This document shows positions 7,387 to 14,966 of a stretch of DNA of 16,919 nt, piece by piece (the stretch's first letter is position 1; each line of letters opens with the position of its first letter). The notes beneath the pieces were generated by a model that saw nothing but the letters and a program-made list of their open reading frames with translations, had not been told where the DNA came from and did not search any database. The DNA comes from Bacillota bacterium (GTDB taxonomy: Bacteria > Bacillota > Dethiobacteria > Dethiobacterales > Dethiobacteraceae), in NCBI GenBank assembly GCA_018725345.1, contig QLUI01000006.1, positions 1-16,919 on the forward strand, in the 5' to 3' direction. Made by a program: the position numbers and the translations under genes.

Positions 7387-8595
7387 ATGGAAGAACGAAT
7401 CAAGTGGGTAAATAATCAAAATGCGCGCAAAAAGGGAATAAAAGCAGGCGTAGATTCTTTTAGCGAAAATGAGCTAAGGAAAGTCAGGAGTTTTCATAAA
7501 AGCTTTCCTCAATATGAAGTTACACCTCTTAGAAACCTATCCAATTTGGCCGGTATGACCGGCGTGTCGGGAATCTATGTCAAGGACGAATCTTACCGTT
7601 TTGGCCTGAATTCTTTTAAGGTCTTAGGAGCCAGCTATGCAATTGGCAGGTATTTGGCGCAACTTCTTAATCTTGATATTGACGGGCTTTCTTTTGAAAG
7701 GTTTAAAACGGAAGAAATAAGAGAAAAGTTGGGGGAAATCACCTTCGCCGCGACCTCTGATGGAAACCATGGCCGGGGAGTGGCATGGGCGGCTCAACAG
7801 TTGGGGCAGAAGGCGGTAATTTATATGCCTAAAGGCTCGTCTCTCATTCGCCTGGGAAATATAACAGCAACCGGGGCCGAAGGACATATTACCGAATTGA
7901 ATTATGACGATACTGTAAGGTTAACCGCTGTCAACGCCCAAAAGTATGGCTGGGCAATTATCCAGGACACCGCCTGGGAAGGCTATGAAGATATTCCACT
8001 GTGGATAATGCAAGGTTATGCAGTAATAGGTCACGAAGCCTTGGAACAGTTAAATCAACAAGGAGTCGATGCACCAACTCATATATTTATCCAGGCAGGG
8101 GTAGGGTCCCTTGCCGGCGGCATACAGGGCTATTTTGCTTCAACCTTTAAGGATTCCCGACCTATTACCGTGGTGGTTGAACCAAATAAGGCCGATTGTT
8201 TTTATAAATCCGTTTTGGCCGGAAACGGACGGCCAAGGAGTGTTACCGGTGACATGGATACCATTATGGTCGGTCTGGCCTGCGGCGAGCCGAATCCTAT
8301 GGGGTGGAGAATTTTATGGGACTATGCCGATGTATTTATCTCCTGTCCTGATCACATCGCTGCAAACGGCATGAGGATTTTGGGTAATCCGTTGCGAGAG
8401 GATCCGAGAATCGTTTCGGGGGAATCAGGGGCTGTAACGACGGGCATTTTGGTGGAGATTTTGCGTAATGAACATATGAAAGAAATCAGAGAACAGCTTT
8501 TACTTGATAAGGATTCAAAGATATTGGTCTGGAGTACTGAAGGAGATACAGACCCTGTGAATTATAGAAAAATTGTTTGGGATGGAGACATCTAG
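7387..8595 (+). CDS. ygeX: 2,3-diaminopropionate ammonia-lyase
   Basis: A 402-residue fold-type II PLP enzyme that splits 2,3-diaminopropionate into pyruvate and two ammonia molecules; the E. coli enzyme has been characterised biochemically and structurally. The match to recalled E. coli YgeX (398 aa) is strong throughout: VKDES.RFGLN.FK with Schiff-base lysine 78, TSDGNHGRGVAWAAQQLGQ with the conserved aspartate at 125, AVIYMPKGS, NYDDTVRLT, QDTAWEGY, IMAGLACGEPNP-like IMVGLACGEPNP, and SGESGAV. ATG 7387 was chosen because AGGAGA lies just upstream; GTG 7372 would add five residues. It follows the cysteine-synthase-like gene by 45 bp and is probably cotranscribed. In urate/purine breakdown it provides the step to central metabolism. 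Codon use is rich in AGA and GAA, more AT-rich than the AOR block. Very confident. Confidence 0.95.
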   Translation: MEERIKWVNNQNARKKGIKAGVDSFSENELRKVRSFHKSFPQYEVTPLRNLSNLAGMTGVSGIYVKDESYRFGLNSFKVLGASYAIGRYLAQLLNLDIDGLSFERFKTEEIREKLGEITFAATSDGNHGRGVAWAAQQLGQKAVIYMPKGSSLIRLGNITATGAEGHITELNYDDTVRLTAVNAQKYGWAIIQDTAWEGYEDIPLWIMQGYAVIGHEALEQLNQQGVDAPTHIFIQAGVGSLAGGIQGYFASTFKDSRPITVVVEPNKADCFYKSVLAGNGRPRSVTGDMDTIMVGLACGEPNPMGWRILWDYADVFISCPDHIAANGMRILGNPLREDPRIVSGESGAVTTGILVEILRNEHMKEIREQLLLDKDSKILVWSTEGDTDPVNYRKIVWDGDI

Positions 8596-8610
8596 GGCGG
8601 ATTGTCAATC

Positions 8611-8713
8611 CACCACGGAGACCGCCGAGATCGCTGAGACCAAATAAAATGTAACCAGATAACGCAGACAATTAAAGGTAATATTATAAGAGATCTCTGC
8701 GTGCTCTGTGGTG
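8611..8713. repeat. MITE-like element with 22-bp imperfect terminal inverted repeats
   Basis: The left end (8611-8632) starts CACCACGGAGACCGC and ends GAGATC. The right end (8692-8713), reverse complemented, starts CACCACAGAGCACGC and ends GAGATC; 18 of 22 positions match. About 59 bp of AT-rich DNA lies between. It fills most of the 168-bp gap between ygeX and ssnA and encodes nothing visible. A fragment CACCGCCGAGAT near 6210 may be a decayed copy. Confidence 0.75.
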
Positions 8714-8763
8714 AACGCTTACCTCCAACATTTACCCAGAAAGAAAAAAGGAGTTGACGTTTT

Positions 8764-10092
8764 ATGCTGCTTATAGGTAATGGGCGAATTATTACCCGTG
8801 ATCACGATCAGCCTTATCTGGCGGATGGCTGTGTAGCTGTGAAAGGTAATATTATTATAGAAGTGGGTGGCACTTCAGAGTTAAAAAAACGATACCCTGA
8901 TGCTGGTTTTATTGATGCCACGGGCAGAGTGGTAATGCCGGGCATGATTAATACCCATATGCACTTATATAGCACGTTTGCCCGGGGTATGGCTTTAAAA
9001 GATGCCCCGCCTCAAAATTTCCCGGAAATTCTTGAACGGTTGTGGTGGCGGTTAGACAAGGTTCTGACGCGGGAAGATATTTATTACAGTGCGATGGTGT
9101 CGCTGATTGATTGTGTTAAGAACGGCACCACCACCATCTTTGACCATCATGCCAGCCCCGGGGCGGTACGGGAAAGCTTATTTGAGGTGTCCTTAGCGGC
9201 GCGTGCCACCGGTGTGCGCAGTTGTCTGTGTTACGAGGTGTCTGACCGCGATGGTGCGGCAGTAATGGAGCAGGGTATGGATGAAAATGTGGAGTTTATC
9301 AGGTATGCCAAAAGTGAACCGGGTGATATGGTCAGAGCGATGTTTGGCCTGCACGCTTCCCTGACTTTGAGCGATAAAACACTGGCGCGGTGCTGCGAAG
9401 CTAATGCCGGTTTGGGTACCGGCTTCCACATACATGTGGCTGAAGCGGCAGCCGATGTTAGTGATGCTTTGGCCAGGTCGGGGAAAAGGGTGGTGGAGCG
9501 CCTGGCGGGGATGGGCATACTTGGCCCTAAATCCATAGCCGCCCATTGTGTTCATGTAAATGAACGGGAAATGGATATTCTGCATCAAACGGCTGCCAAT
9601 GTAGTTCATAATCCCGAATCGAATATGAGTAATGCGGTTGGTTGTGCACCCGTGCCGACTATGCTGCAAAAAGGTATTACTGTAGGTCTGGGAACCGATG
9701 GCTATACCAGTGATATGTTTGAGTCTTTCAAAGTGGCTAATATTTTGCATAGACATCATCATGCTAATCCCAGTATCGCCTGGGTGGAAGCGCCGGGCAT
9801 GTTGTTTAAGCATAACCCCGCCATTAGCGCCACATATTTTCCCCGCCCGCTGGGGCGACTAGCCCCGGGTTGTTATGCCGATATTATTATTGTTGATTAT
9901 GATCCGCCGACTCCACTCAATGAGGGTAATCTTGACGGCCATATTCTCTTTGGCATGTCCGGCAGGTCTGTGCGGACAACAATTATTAACGGCCAGGTAA
10001 TCATGGAGGAAAGGCGTTTGACAGGTATTGACGAAGTTGAGATTTATGCCAAGGCACGTGAGCTGAGTAGTAAATTGTGGGAAAGGTTTTAG
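8764..10092 (+). CDS. ssnA: SsnA aminohydrolase
   Basis: A 442-residue amidohydrolase, the same length as E. coli SsnA and clearly its orthologue by recalled sequence: GRVVMPGMINTHMHLYST, LWWRLDKVL, FDHHASPGAV and LGTDG.TSDMFE all have close counterparts. Metal and catalytic residues visible are H65 and H67, H222 and H224 (HIHVAE), H261 (AHCVHV) and D312. SsnA belongs to the anaerobic purine gene set and is thought to hydrolyse a ring or amine of a purine-derived intermediate; its exact substrate is not something the sequence shows. AAAAGGAG near 8747-8753 precedes the ATG. The downstream Fe-S gene starts 19 bp after its stop with its own AAGGAGGT, so the purine block and the tungsten-enzyme block are probably one transcript. 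Confidence 0.92.
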   Translation: MLLIGNGRIITRDHDQPYLADGCVAVKGNIIIEVGGTSELKKRYPDAGFIDATGRVVMPGMINTHMHLYSTFARGMALKDAPPQNFPEILERLWWRLDKVLTREDIYYSAMVSLIDCVKNGTTTIFDHHASPGAVRESLFEVSLAARATGVRSCLCYEVSDRDGAAVMEQGMDENVEFIRYAKSEPGDMVRAMFGLHASLTLSDKTLARCCEANAGLGTGFHIHVAEAAADVSDALARSGKRVVERLAGMGILGPKSIAAHCVHVNEREMDILHQTAANVVHNPESNMSNAVGCAPVPTMLQKGITVGLGTDGYTSDMFESFKVANILHRHHHANPSIAWVEAPGMLFKHNPAISATYFPRPLGRLAPGCYADIIIVDYDPPTPLNEGNLDGHILFGMSGRSVRTTIINGQVIMEERRLTGIDEVEIYAKARELSSKLWERF

Positions 10093-10111
10093 AAGGTGAA
10101 GGAGGTCAAGA

Positions 10112-10606
10112 ATGCAACCGAAGATGCTACTCGTTGATGTGGGCAGGTGCACCGGGTGCCGGATATGTGAGCTGGCCTGTTCCTGGGCGCACGAAGGGGT
10201 ATTTAACCCGCTTAAGTCTCGCATATCGGTGATCACTTGGCGAAAGGAAGGAATCGACATTCCTATGGTCTGCCAGCAGTGCGATACCCCTCTGTGCCAG
10301 GATACCTGTCCTACTGCAGCCATCTTTAGGGATGGCAAGACAGGGGCACTGGTGGTGGAGGAGAACCGGTGCATCGGCTGCCGCATGTGTATCGTGGCCT
10401 GTCCCTTCGGTGGCTTCTCCATCCACACTGAAAGGCACGTGGCGATAAAGTGCGACCTGTGCGAGGGGGAGCCTGCCTGTGTTAAGTACTGTCCCATGGG
10501 AGCCATCGAGTACGTGCCGGTTGACAAAGTTGGACTTGCTAAAAAGAGGGCCGGAGCGAAGAGGCTTTCTGAACTTCTATCCTTGGTGACAAAGGGGGTA
10601 AGTTAG
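10112..10606 (+). CDS. Four-cluster polyferredoxin subunit (AorA/DmsB-like)
   Basis: A 164-residue electron-transfer subunit with exactly 16 cysteines in four groups: 13/16/19/23, 54/57/62/66, 87/90/93/97 and 114/117/123/127. This spacing predicts four [4Fe-4S] clusters, as in DmsB, HydN and the AorA subunit of the Aromatoleum-type aldehyde oxidoreductase. There is no signal peptide and no membrane segment, so it should be cytoplasmic. AAGGAGGT lies just before the ATG at 10112. Its TAG stop is followed immediately by the ATG of the first AOR gene (TAGATG), pointing to translational coupling and a stable complex. It would carry electrons between the tungsten site and the FAD reductase encoded downstream. 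Confidence 0.9.
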   Translation: MQPKMLLVDVGRCTGCRICELACSWAHEGVFNPLKSRISVITWRKEGIDIPMVCQQCDTPLCQDTCPTAAIFRDGKTGALVVEENRCIGCRMCIVACPFGGFSIHTERHVAIKCDLCEGEPACVKYCPMGAIEYVPVDKVGLAKKRAGAKRLSELLSLVTKGVS

Positions 10607-12541
10607 ATGTACAAATATGGTGGCTACGCGGGAAAATATATCCGTGTTGACCTCTCCGAAAGGAAGATCCGGGTAGAGGAGACGCCGCCGGAACTGGTTC
10701 ACGACTACCTGGGTGGCGCCGGCCTTGCTGCTCGCCTCCTCTGGGACGAGGTGGAGCCGGAAGTGAAGCCGCTCTCCCCGCAGAACAAGATCATCTTCGC
10801 CACTGGCCCGGTGACTGGCACTCTCTTCCCGCCCTCTGGACGCTACGCGGTTGTCTCCCTTTCCCCCCTCACCGGCCACTGGGGGGAGGCTCATGCCGGA
10901 GGCGCCTTCAGTCCCGAGCTAAAGTACGCTGGCTACGACTTCATCATTCTGGAAGGGAAGGCAGAAAAGCCGGTTTACCTGTGCATCGAGGACGACCTGG
11001 TGGAACTGAGGGATGCCAGCCACCTCTGGGGGAAGGACACCTCAAAGACCACCGACCTCATCTGTGCGGAGAACGGCGACCCGGAGATCAAGGTGGCTTG
11101 CATCGGCCCGGCGGGTGAGAACCTCGTGCGCTACGCCTGCGTGATCAACGACTACTACCGCGCTGCCGGGCGAACGGGAATGGGGGCAGTGATGGGTTCC
11201 AAGAACCTCAAGGCCATTGCTGTGAGGGGGAGCGGTGATCTGAAGCCGGCGCTCCCCGAGGATTTTACGAAGTTCTCTCTTGGTGCTTTCGAGCGTCATG
11301 CTCGGGGCGAGTGGGCCGAGTACATCCAGAGTACCTCTCGTACCTACGGCACGACCGGCCTTATGGATTCCATGAACGCCATCGGCCGACTCCCCACCAG
11401 AAACCACTACGACGGTTACTACCCGGAAATAGATAAAGTAGGGAGCGAGGAGATCAGGAAATGCTTCCGCGTGGGCCACAAATCCTGTTTCGGCTGTGCC
11501 ATCCAGTGCAAATACATCTCACGCATCAAGGAAGGAAAAGACGCCCGCACCCAAAGCGAGGGGCCGGAATATGAGACGGTGATGGCCTATACCTCCAACA
11601 TTCTTAACTCCGACCTCACAGTGGCCATGCGAGCCAACTACCTTTGCAATATCTATGGCATGGATACCATCTCCTCGGGAGCGTCCATCGCCTTCGCCAT
11701 GGAGTGCTATGAGGAGGGCCTCATCACCAGGGGTACTACCGAGGGGCTCGAACTGAGGTGGGGAGATGGCGAGGTCACCCTTAAGCTGGTGGAGATGATC
11801 GCCCGCCGCGAGGGCTTCGGCGATTTGCTGGCGGAGGGAGTACGCGAAGCAGCTAAGAGAATAGGCAAGGGCGCTGAAAGATACGCCATCGAGATGAACG
11901 GCCTGGAGGCTTCGGGCCAGGATGGGCGGGCTCACAAGTCGGTGGGGCTCACCTACGCAGTGAGCGTGAGGGGGGCTGACCACCTGAGGTCGCTATGTAT
12001 CATCGACGAACTGGGCTTCCGCGGTAAAGCAAAGGAGCGCTTCCCCCAGTACGATACCAATCTCGTCTGCGACCTCTTGGATGAGCGTTACAAGGGGTAC
12101 CTCGTGGCCGATCAGGAGGCGCTCTTTGCCGTCTGCGATGCACTCATCGTCTGCAAGTATGGCGTAATGTGGCCCCCCATCTACTATTGGGAGGATTTCG
12201 CCCGGCTCATTCACCTTCTCACCGGGATGGAGGAGTACGCCGACGTGGAGGAGACCAAGCGGCTGGGAGAGAGGATGGCTCACTTAAAGAGGATGTTCAA
12301 CATTCGGCTGGGCTGGAACAAGGCGAACGATTCGCTTCACCCACGCTTCACCGAGGAGGCGATGCCCTCGGGGCCTGGCAAAGGGCAGGTAGTCCACCTG
12401 GAACCGATGCTCAAGGAGTACTACGAAGTGAGGGGCTACGACTGGGATAGCGGCTATCCCACCCCCTCCGCTCTTGAGAGCGTAGGCCTGGGGGACGTGG
12501 CTAACGAGCTTAAAAAGATGGGGAGGCTGGTGACAGACTAG
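10607..12541 (+). CDS. aor: Aldehyde:ferredoxin oxidoreductase family tungsten subunit 1 (AorB-like)
   Basis: A 644-residue enzyme of the AOR family, which holds a tungsten bis-pyranopterin and one [4Fe-4S] cluster and oxidises aldehydes to acids or reduces acids. Cluster ligands are visible as CFGCAIQC (C294, C297, C301) with the distal cysteine C516 in DALIVCKYG. Also present are the N-terminal GGAGLAARLLWDE pterin-binding segment, SKNLKAIAVRG from 198, and RGADHL at 455-460. Length is slightly above the about 605-residue archaeal AOR. It begins on the base after the polyferredoxin stop. The family also includes BamB (benzoyl-CoA reductase) and WOR enzymes, so an aldehyde substrate is not guaranteed. 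Codons are GC-rich compared with ygeX. Confidence 0.92.
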   Translation: MYKYGGYAGKYIRVDLSERKIRVEETPPELVHDYLGGAGLAARLLWDEVEPEVKPLSPQNKIIFATGPVTGTLFPPSGRYAVVSLSPLTGHWGEAHAGGAFSPELKYAGYDFIILEGKAEKPVYLCIEDDLVELRDASHLWGKDTSKTTDLICAENGDPEIKVACIGPAGENLVRYACVINDYYRAAGRTGMGAVMGSKNLKAIAVRGSGDLKPALPEDFTKFSLGAFERHARGEWAEYIQSTSRTYGTTGLMDSMNAIGRLPTRNHYDGYYPEIDKVGSEEIRKCFRVGHKSCFGCAIQCKYISRIKEGKDARTQSEGPEYETVMAYTSNILNSDLTVAMRANYLCNIYGMDTISSGASIAFAMECYEEGLITRGTTEGLELRWGDGEVTLKLVEMIARREGFGDLLAEGVREAAKRIGKGAERYAIEMNGLEASGQDGRAHKSVGLTYAVSVRGADHLRSLCIIDELGFRGKAKERFPQYDTNLVCDLLDERYKGYLVADQEALFAVCDALIVCKYGVMWPPIYYWEDFARLIHLLTGMEEYADVEETKRLGERMAHLKRMFNIRLGWNKANDSLHPRFTEEAMPSGPGKGQVVHLEPMLKEYYEVRGYDWDSGYPTPSALESVGLGDVANELKKMGRLVTD

Positions 12542-12565
12542 TGCTGCAGAACGAGAGGAGGAAAT

Positions 12566-14515
12566 ATGTACGGCTGGAGAGGGACTATCTTAAGAGTAGA
12601 TCTCACAAGGGAAGAGATCATAAAGCAGCCGCTTTCCGAGGCGGTCGCGAGGGACTTCATAGGTGGCAGAGGCCTAAACTCAAAGACGCTCTTCGATGAG
12701 GTGAAACCTGGCACTGACCCGCTGGGTCCGGGAAACGTCCTGTGCCTTGCCCCCGGCCCTCTTACAGGCACTCCTCTGAGCCTTACGAGCCGGCTTGAGG
12801 TCAGCACCCTTTCGCCCTACAGTGGCATCCTGGGCGATGGGAACGTAGGGGGTTCTTTCGCCACGTTCCTGAAGTGGGCAGGGTATGACCAGATTGTGAT
12901 AACCGGAAAGGCAGATACTCCCAAGTACTTATGGATAGACAATGGCAACGTCGAACTGAAGGATGCCTCGCATCTGTGGGGTAAGACGACCTGGGAAACT
13001 ACCGACATACTTCAGGAAATGTATGGAGAAGACGTTAGTGTAGCCTGTATCGGCCAGGCCGGGGAAAATCTGGTCCGATTCGCCTCCACTATCGTTGACA
13101 AGTACAGTTCTGCCGCCCGAGGAAGCGGAGCGGTATGGGGTTCGAAGAACCTGAAGGCGATCGCCGTCAGGGGCACCAGTGGGGTGGAACTGGCTAGGCC
13201 CGAAGAGTTCTTGCAGCTGGCGCAGGAAGACAATAGCTTCTTTGTGAGAGACCACATGCAACACAACGTCATTGCCGTGTACGGCACGCACATCGGCATG
13301 ATGTCCTGGTGGCCGGGCTACAGGTACTTCGAAAAGTATCTCTCCGCTGAGCAAATCCCCCCGGCCCTGACGCCCGAGGCCTGGAAGAAATACGAGATAG
13401 GGAGAGCGGGTTGCTATGACTGTCCCGTCAGGTGTAAGAATGTCTTCCGGATCCCGGCAGGCAGGCGCGCGGGGGAAGAGGGCGGAGCCCTTGAGTTCGA
13501 GTGCATTATGTGCCTGGGCACCAACTGTGGCATCCAGGACCCTATCGCCATAATGGAGATGGAAAACCTCGCCGATGCCTACGGAATGGATGTGATAGGG
13601 CTCGGTAATACGATCGCCTTTGCCAAGGACCTCTACCACCGGGGGATCATCACCGACAAGGACACCGGTGGGCTGTCGCTTGACTGGGAGGACGCGGATT
13701 CCCAGATTGAATTGATCCACCGAACCGCCCTCCGAGAAGGGTTCGGCAACCTGATAGCCGAAGGGCTGTACAGCCTGGGAAAGATCATCGGCCGGGGAGC
13801 GATGGACTACTGCTATCACGTCAAGGGGCTTTCTCGTGGCCCTCACCCGGCGGGGCTTTTTGCCCTTGCCCACGCCACCTCGACCAGGGGTGCCGATCAC
13901 CTCAGGGGTAGGAGTTGGGCTTACGGCGAGAACGACCCGGAGATCTTTCCGATACTCATAGAGACAGGGATGTTACCTCCCCAGATGTCGCAGGATCCAG
14001 TGACGGGGCTCACCATCTCCGAGCGGGCCACGACCCTTACAGACGCGATAGGGCGCTGCAAAGGGGCGGTCAACTCCTGGGCCGCTGCTGTGCCGCTGGT
14101 GTGGAAGTACCCGCTATGGGATGGCCTGGCAAAACTGCTGAGCTTGGCAACCGGCTTCGAGTTTGACGCCGCCAAGCTGGAGGAGGCCGCGGACAGGATC
14201 TATACCCTTGAGCGGGCCTTCAACGTCAGGCAGGGGGTAACGCGGAAGCATGACTGGCTTCCGCAGAAACCGGAGGTAAAGGGAACCCCACAGGGGGAAG
14301 AGGAGAGGAAGGAGCACGCGGAAATGCTCACGGAGTATTACCGGGTGCATGGCTACGACCTGAAGACAGGTATCCCGACGAGGGAGCGGCTGAAGCTCTT
14401 GGGGCTGAAATCCGTAGCCGACGAGCTCGAGACCCACCCCGACCCATATCCGGAGTGGGACGGCCCACCCCTCTGGCCTCTTGAGCGGTATCCACACGGG
14501 GGGAGGCGCGCTTAA
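12566..14515 (+). CDS. aor: Aldehyde:ferredoxin oxidoreductase family tungsten subunit 2 (AorB-like paralogue)
   Basis: A 649-residue second AOR-family subunit, 24 bp after the first, with GAGGAGG as ribosome binding site. Cluster ligands are CYDCPVRC (C283, C286, C290) and C498 in DAIGRCKGA. GGRGLNSKTLFDEV, GSKNLKAIAVRG and RGADHLRGR (441 onward) are all present, so both cofactor sites look complete. It is clearly related to subunit 1 (for example DASHLWGK, ACIG.AGENLVR) but diverges widely, particularly between about 210 and 290 and around residues 455-520 near the substrate pocket. It is therefore an old paralogue rather than a recent duplicate. The proline-rich C-terminal tail (YPEWDGPPLWPLERYPHGG) is not found in subunit 1. 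Substrate unknown. Confidence 0.92.
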   Translation: MYGWRGTILRVDLTREEIIKQPLSEAVARDFIGGRGLNSKTLFDEVKPGTDPLGPGNVLCLAPGPLTGTPLSLTSRLEVSTLSPYSGILGDGNVGGSFATFLKWAGYDQIVITGKADTPKYLWIDNGNVELKDASHLWGKTTWETTDILQEMYGEDVSVACIGQAGENLVRFASTIVDKYSSAARGSGAVWGSKNLKAIAVRGTSGVELARPEEFLQLAQEDNSFFVRDHMQHNVIAVYGTHIGMMSWWPGYRYFEKYLSAEQIPPALTPEAWKKYEIGRAGCYDCPVRCKNVFRIPAGRRAGEEGGALEFECIMCLGTNCGIQDPIAIMEMENLADAYGMDVIGLGNTIAFAKDLYHRGIITDKDTGGLSLDWEDADSQIELIHRTALREGFGNLIAEGLYSLGKIIGRGAMDYCYHVKGLSRGPHPAGLFALAHATSTRGADHLRGRSWAYGENDPEIFPILIETGMLPPQMSQDPVTGLTISERATTLTDAIGRCKGAVNSWAAAVPLVWKYPLWDGLAKLLSLATGFEFDAAKLEEAADRIYTLERAFNVRQGVTRKHDWLPQKPEVKGTPQGEEERKEHAEMLTEYYRVHGYDLKTGIPTRERLKLLGLKSVADELETHPDPYPEWDGPPLWPLERYPHGGRRA

Positions 14516-14520
14516 CAGTT

Positions 14521-14556
14521 TGTAGGGGTTCAATTTATTGAACCCGTTTTTCGGGC
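14521..14556 (+). terminator. Possible intrinsic terminator or attenuator after the second aor gene
   Basis: GGGTTCAA (14526-14533), a 4-nt TTTA loop and TTGAACCC (14538-14545) form a perfect 8-bp stem, followed by GTTTTT. It begins with TGTAGGG like the elements at 4795 and 6238, so it may be a member of that repeat family that also acts as a partial terminator. The CCCG-TTTTT-CGGG that follows could form a competing small hairpin. Confidence 0.5.
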
Positions 14557-14563
14557 TTCAATA

Positions 14564-14641
14564 ATAGTGAATAGTGATTGGTGATTGGAAGGTGGGGGGT
14601 GGGGGGTGGGGAACTATCAACTATCAACCATCAACTATCAC
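14564..14641 (+). repeat. Composite period-7 repeat with a G-rich core, upstream of moaD-like gene
   Basis: In order: ATAGTGA twice (14564-14577), TTGGTGA and TTGGAAG (14578-14591), GGTGGGG three times (14591-14611), AA, CTATCAA twice (14614-14627), CCATCAA, CTATCAC. The period is 7 bp across all blocks. The G-rich part has enough G-runs to form a G-quadruplex on the + strand, hence in the mRNA. It lies in the spacer between the second aor gene and the MoaD-like gene. Confidence 0.9.
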
Positions 14642-14660
14642 CCTCGTATGAGGTGGAAAA

Positions 14661-14897
14661 ATGAAGGTTAAGGTCAAAGTCATAGGCGCACTTCGCCAAT
14701 CCGTGAGACGGCCGCAAACCCAGTGGGATTTGCCTGGAGGAAGCACGATCGAACAGTTGATGAATCTCCTGGAGTTTCCAGAGAAGATCAGGAAGGGGCC
14801 CATCATGATGCTGGTGAACGCAAAGTTCGCCGAAGGTAACGCCCTCTTGAAAGATGGCGACGAACTTACCCTCCTCTGGCCGGTTGGAGGAGGCTAG
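14661..14897 (+). CDS. MoaD/ThiS-family sulfur carrier (AorD-like)
   Basis: A 78-residue ubiquitin-fold sulfur carrier. It has the beta-grasp start MKVKVKVIGALRQSV and ends LLWPVGGG, giving the C-terminal Gly-Gly that is adenylated and thiocarboxylated in this family. It would supply sulfur for the molybdopterin dithiolene of the tungsten cofactor used by the two AOR subunits; such genes accompany AOR operons. GAGGTGG lies just before the ATG. The end has three glycines where two are usual. A ThiS role in thiamine synthesis is possible but does not fit the neighbours. Confidence 0.88.
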   Translation: MKVKVKVIGALRQSVRRPQTQWDLPGGSTIEQLMNLLEFPEKIRKGPIMMLVNAKFAEGNALLKDGDELTLLWPVGGG

Positions 14898-14925
14898 TCT
14901 CCTGGGAAGGAACTTAAAGGGGGGC

Positions 14926-14966
14926 GGGGAACTATCAACTATCAACTATCAACCATCAACTAAAGT
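14926..14966 (+). repeat. CTATCAA heptamer array abutting the FAD reductase start codon
   Basis: GGGGAA, three CTATCAA units (14932-14952), one CCATCAA (14953-14959) and CTAAAGT (14960-14966), followed directly by the ATG at 14967. The last 14 bases equal those of the copy inside ygfK. A TAA in the array (14961-14963) is in frame with the gene, so translation must begin at or after 14967. Confidence 0.9.

Noticed and set aside
9193..9813. 206-residue open frame on the minus strand
   Set aside because: It lies wholly inside ssnA in antisense, is rich in His, Met and Arg with no recognisable domain, and has no ribosome binding site; ssnA has full family similarity.
9859..10527. 222-residue open frame on the minus strand
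   Set aside because: Antisense to the end of ssnA and to the polyferredoxin, whose 16 cysteines are fully conserved; composition is that of a shadow frame.
12929..13900. 323-residue open frame on the minus strand
   Set aside because: Antisense to the second AOR gene; long only because GC-rich DNA has few stop codons. No domain recognised.
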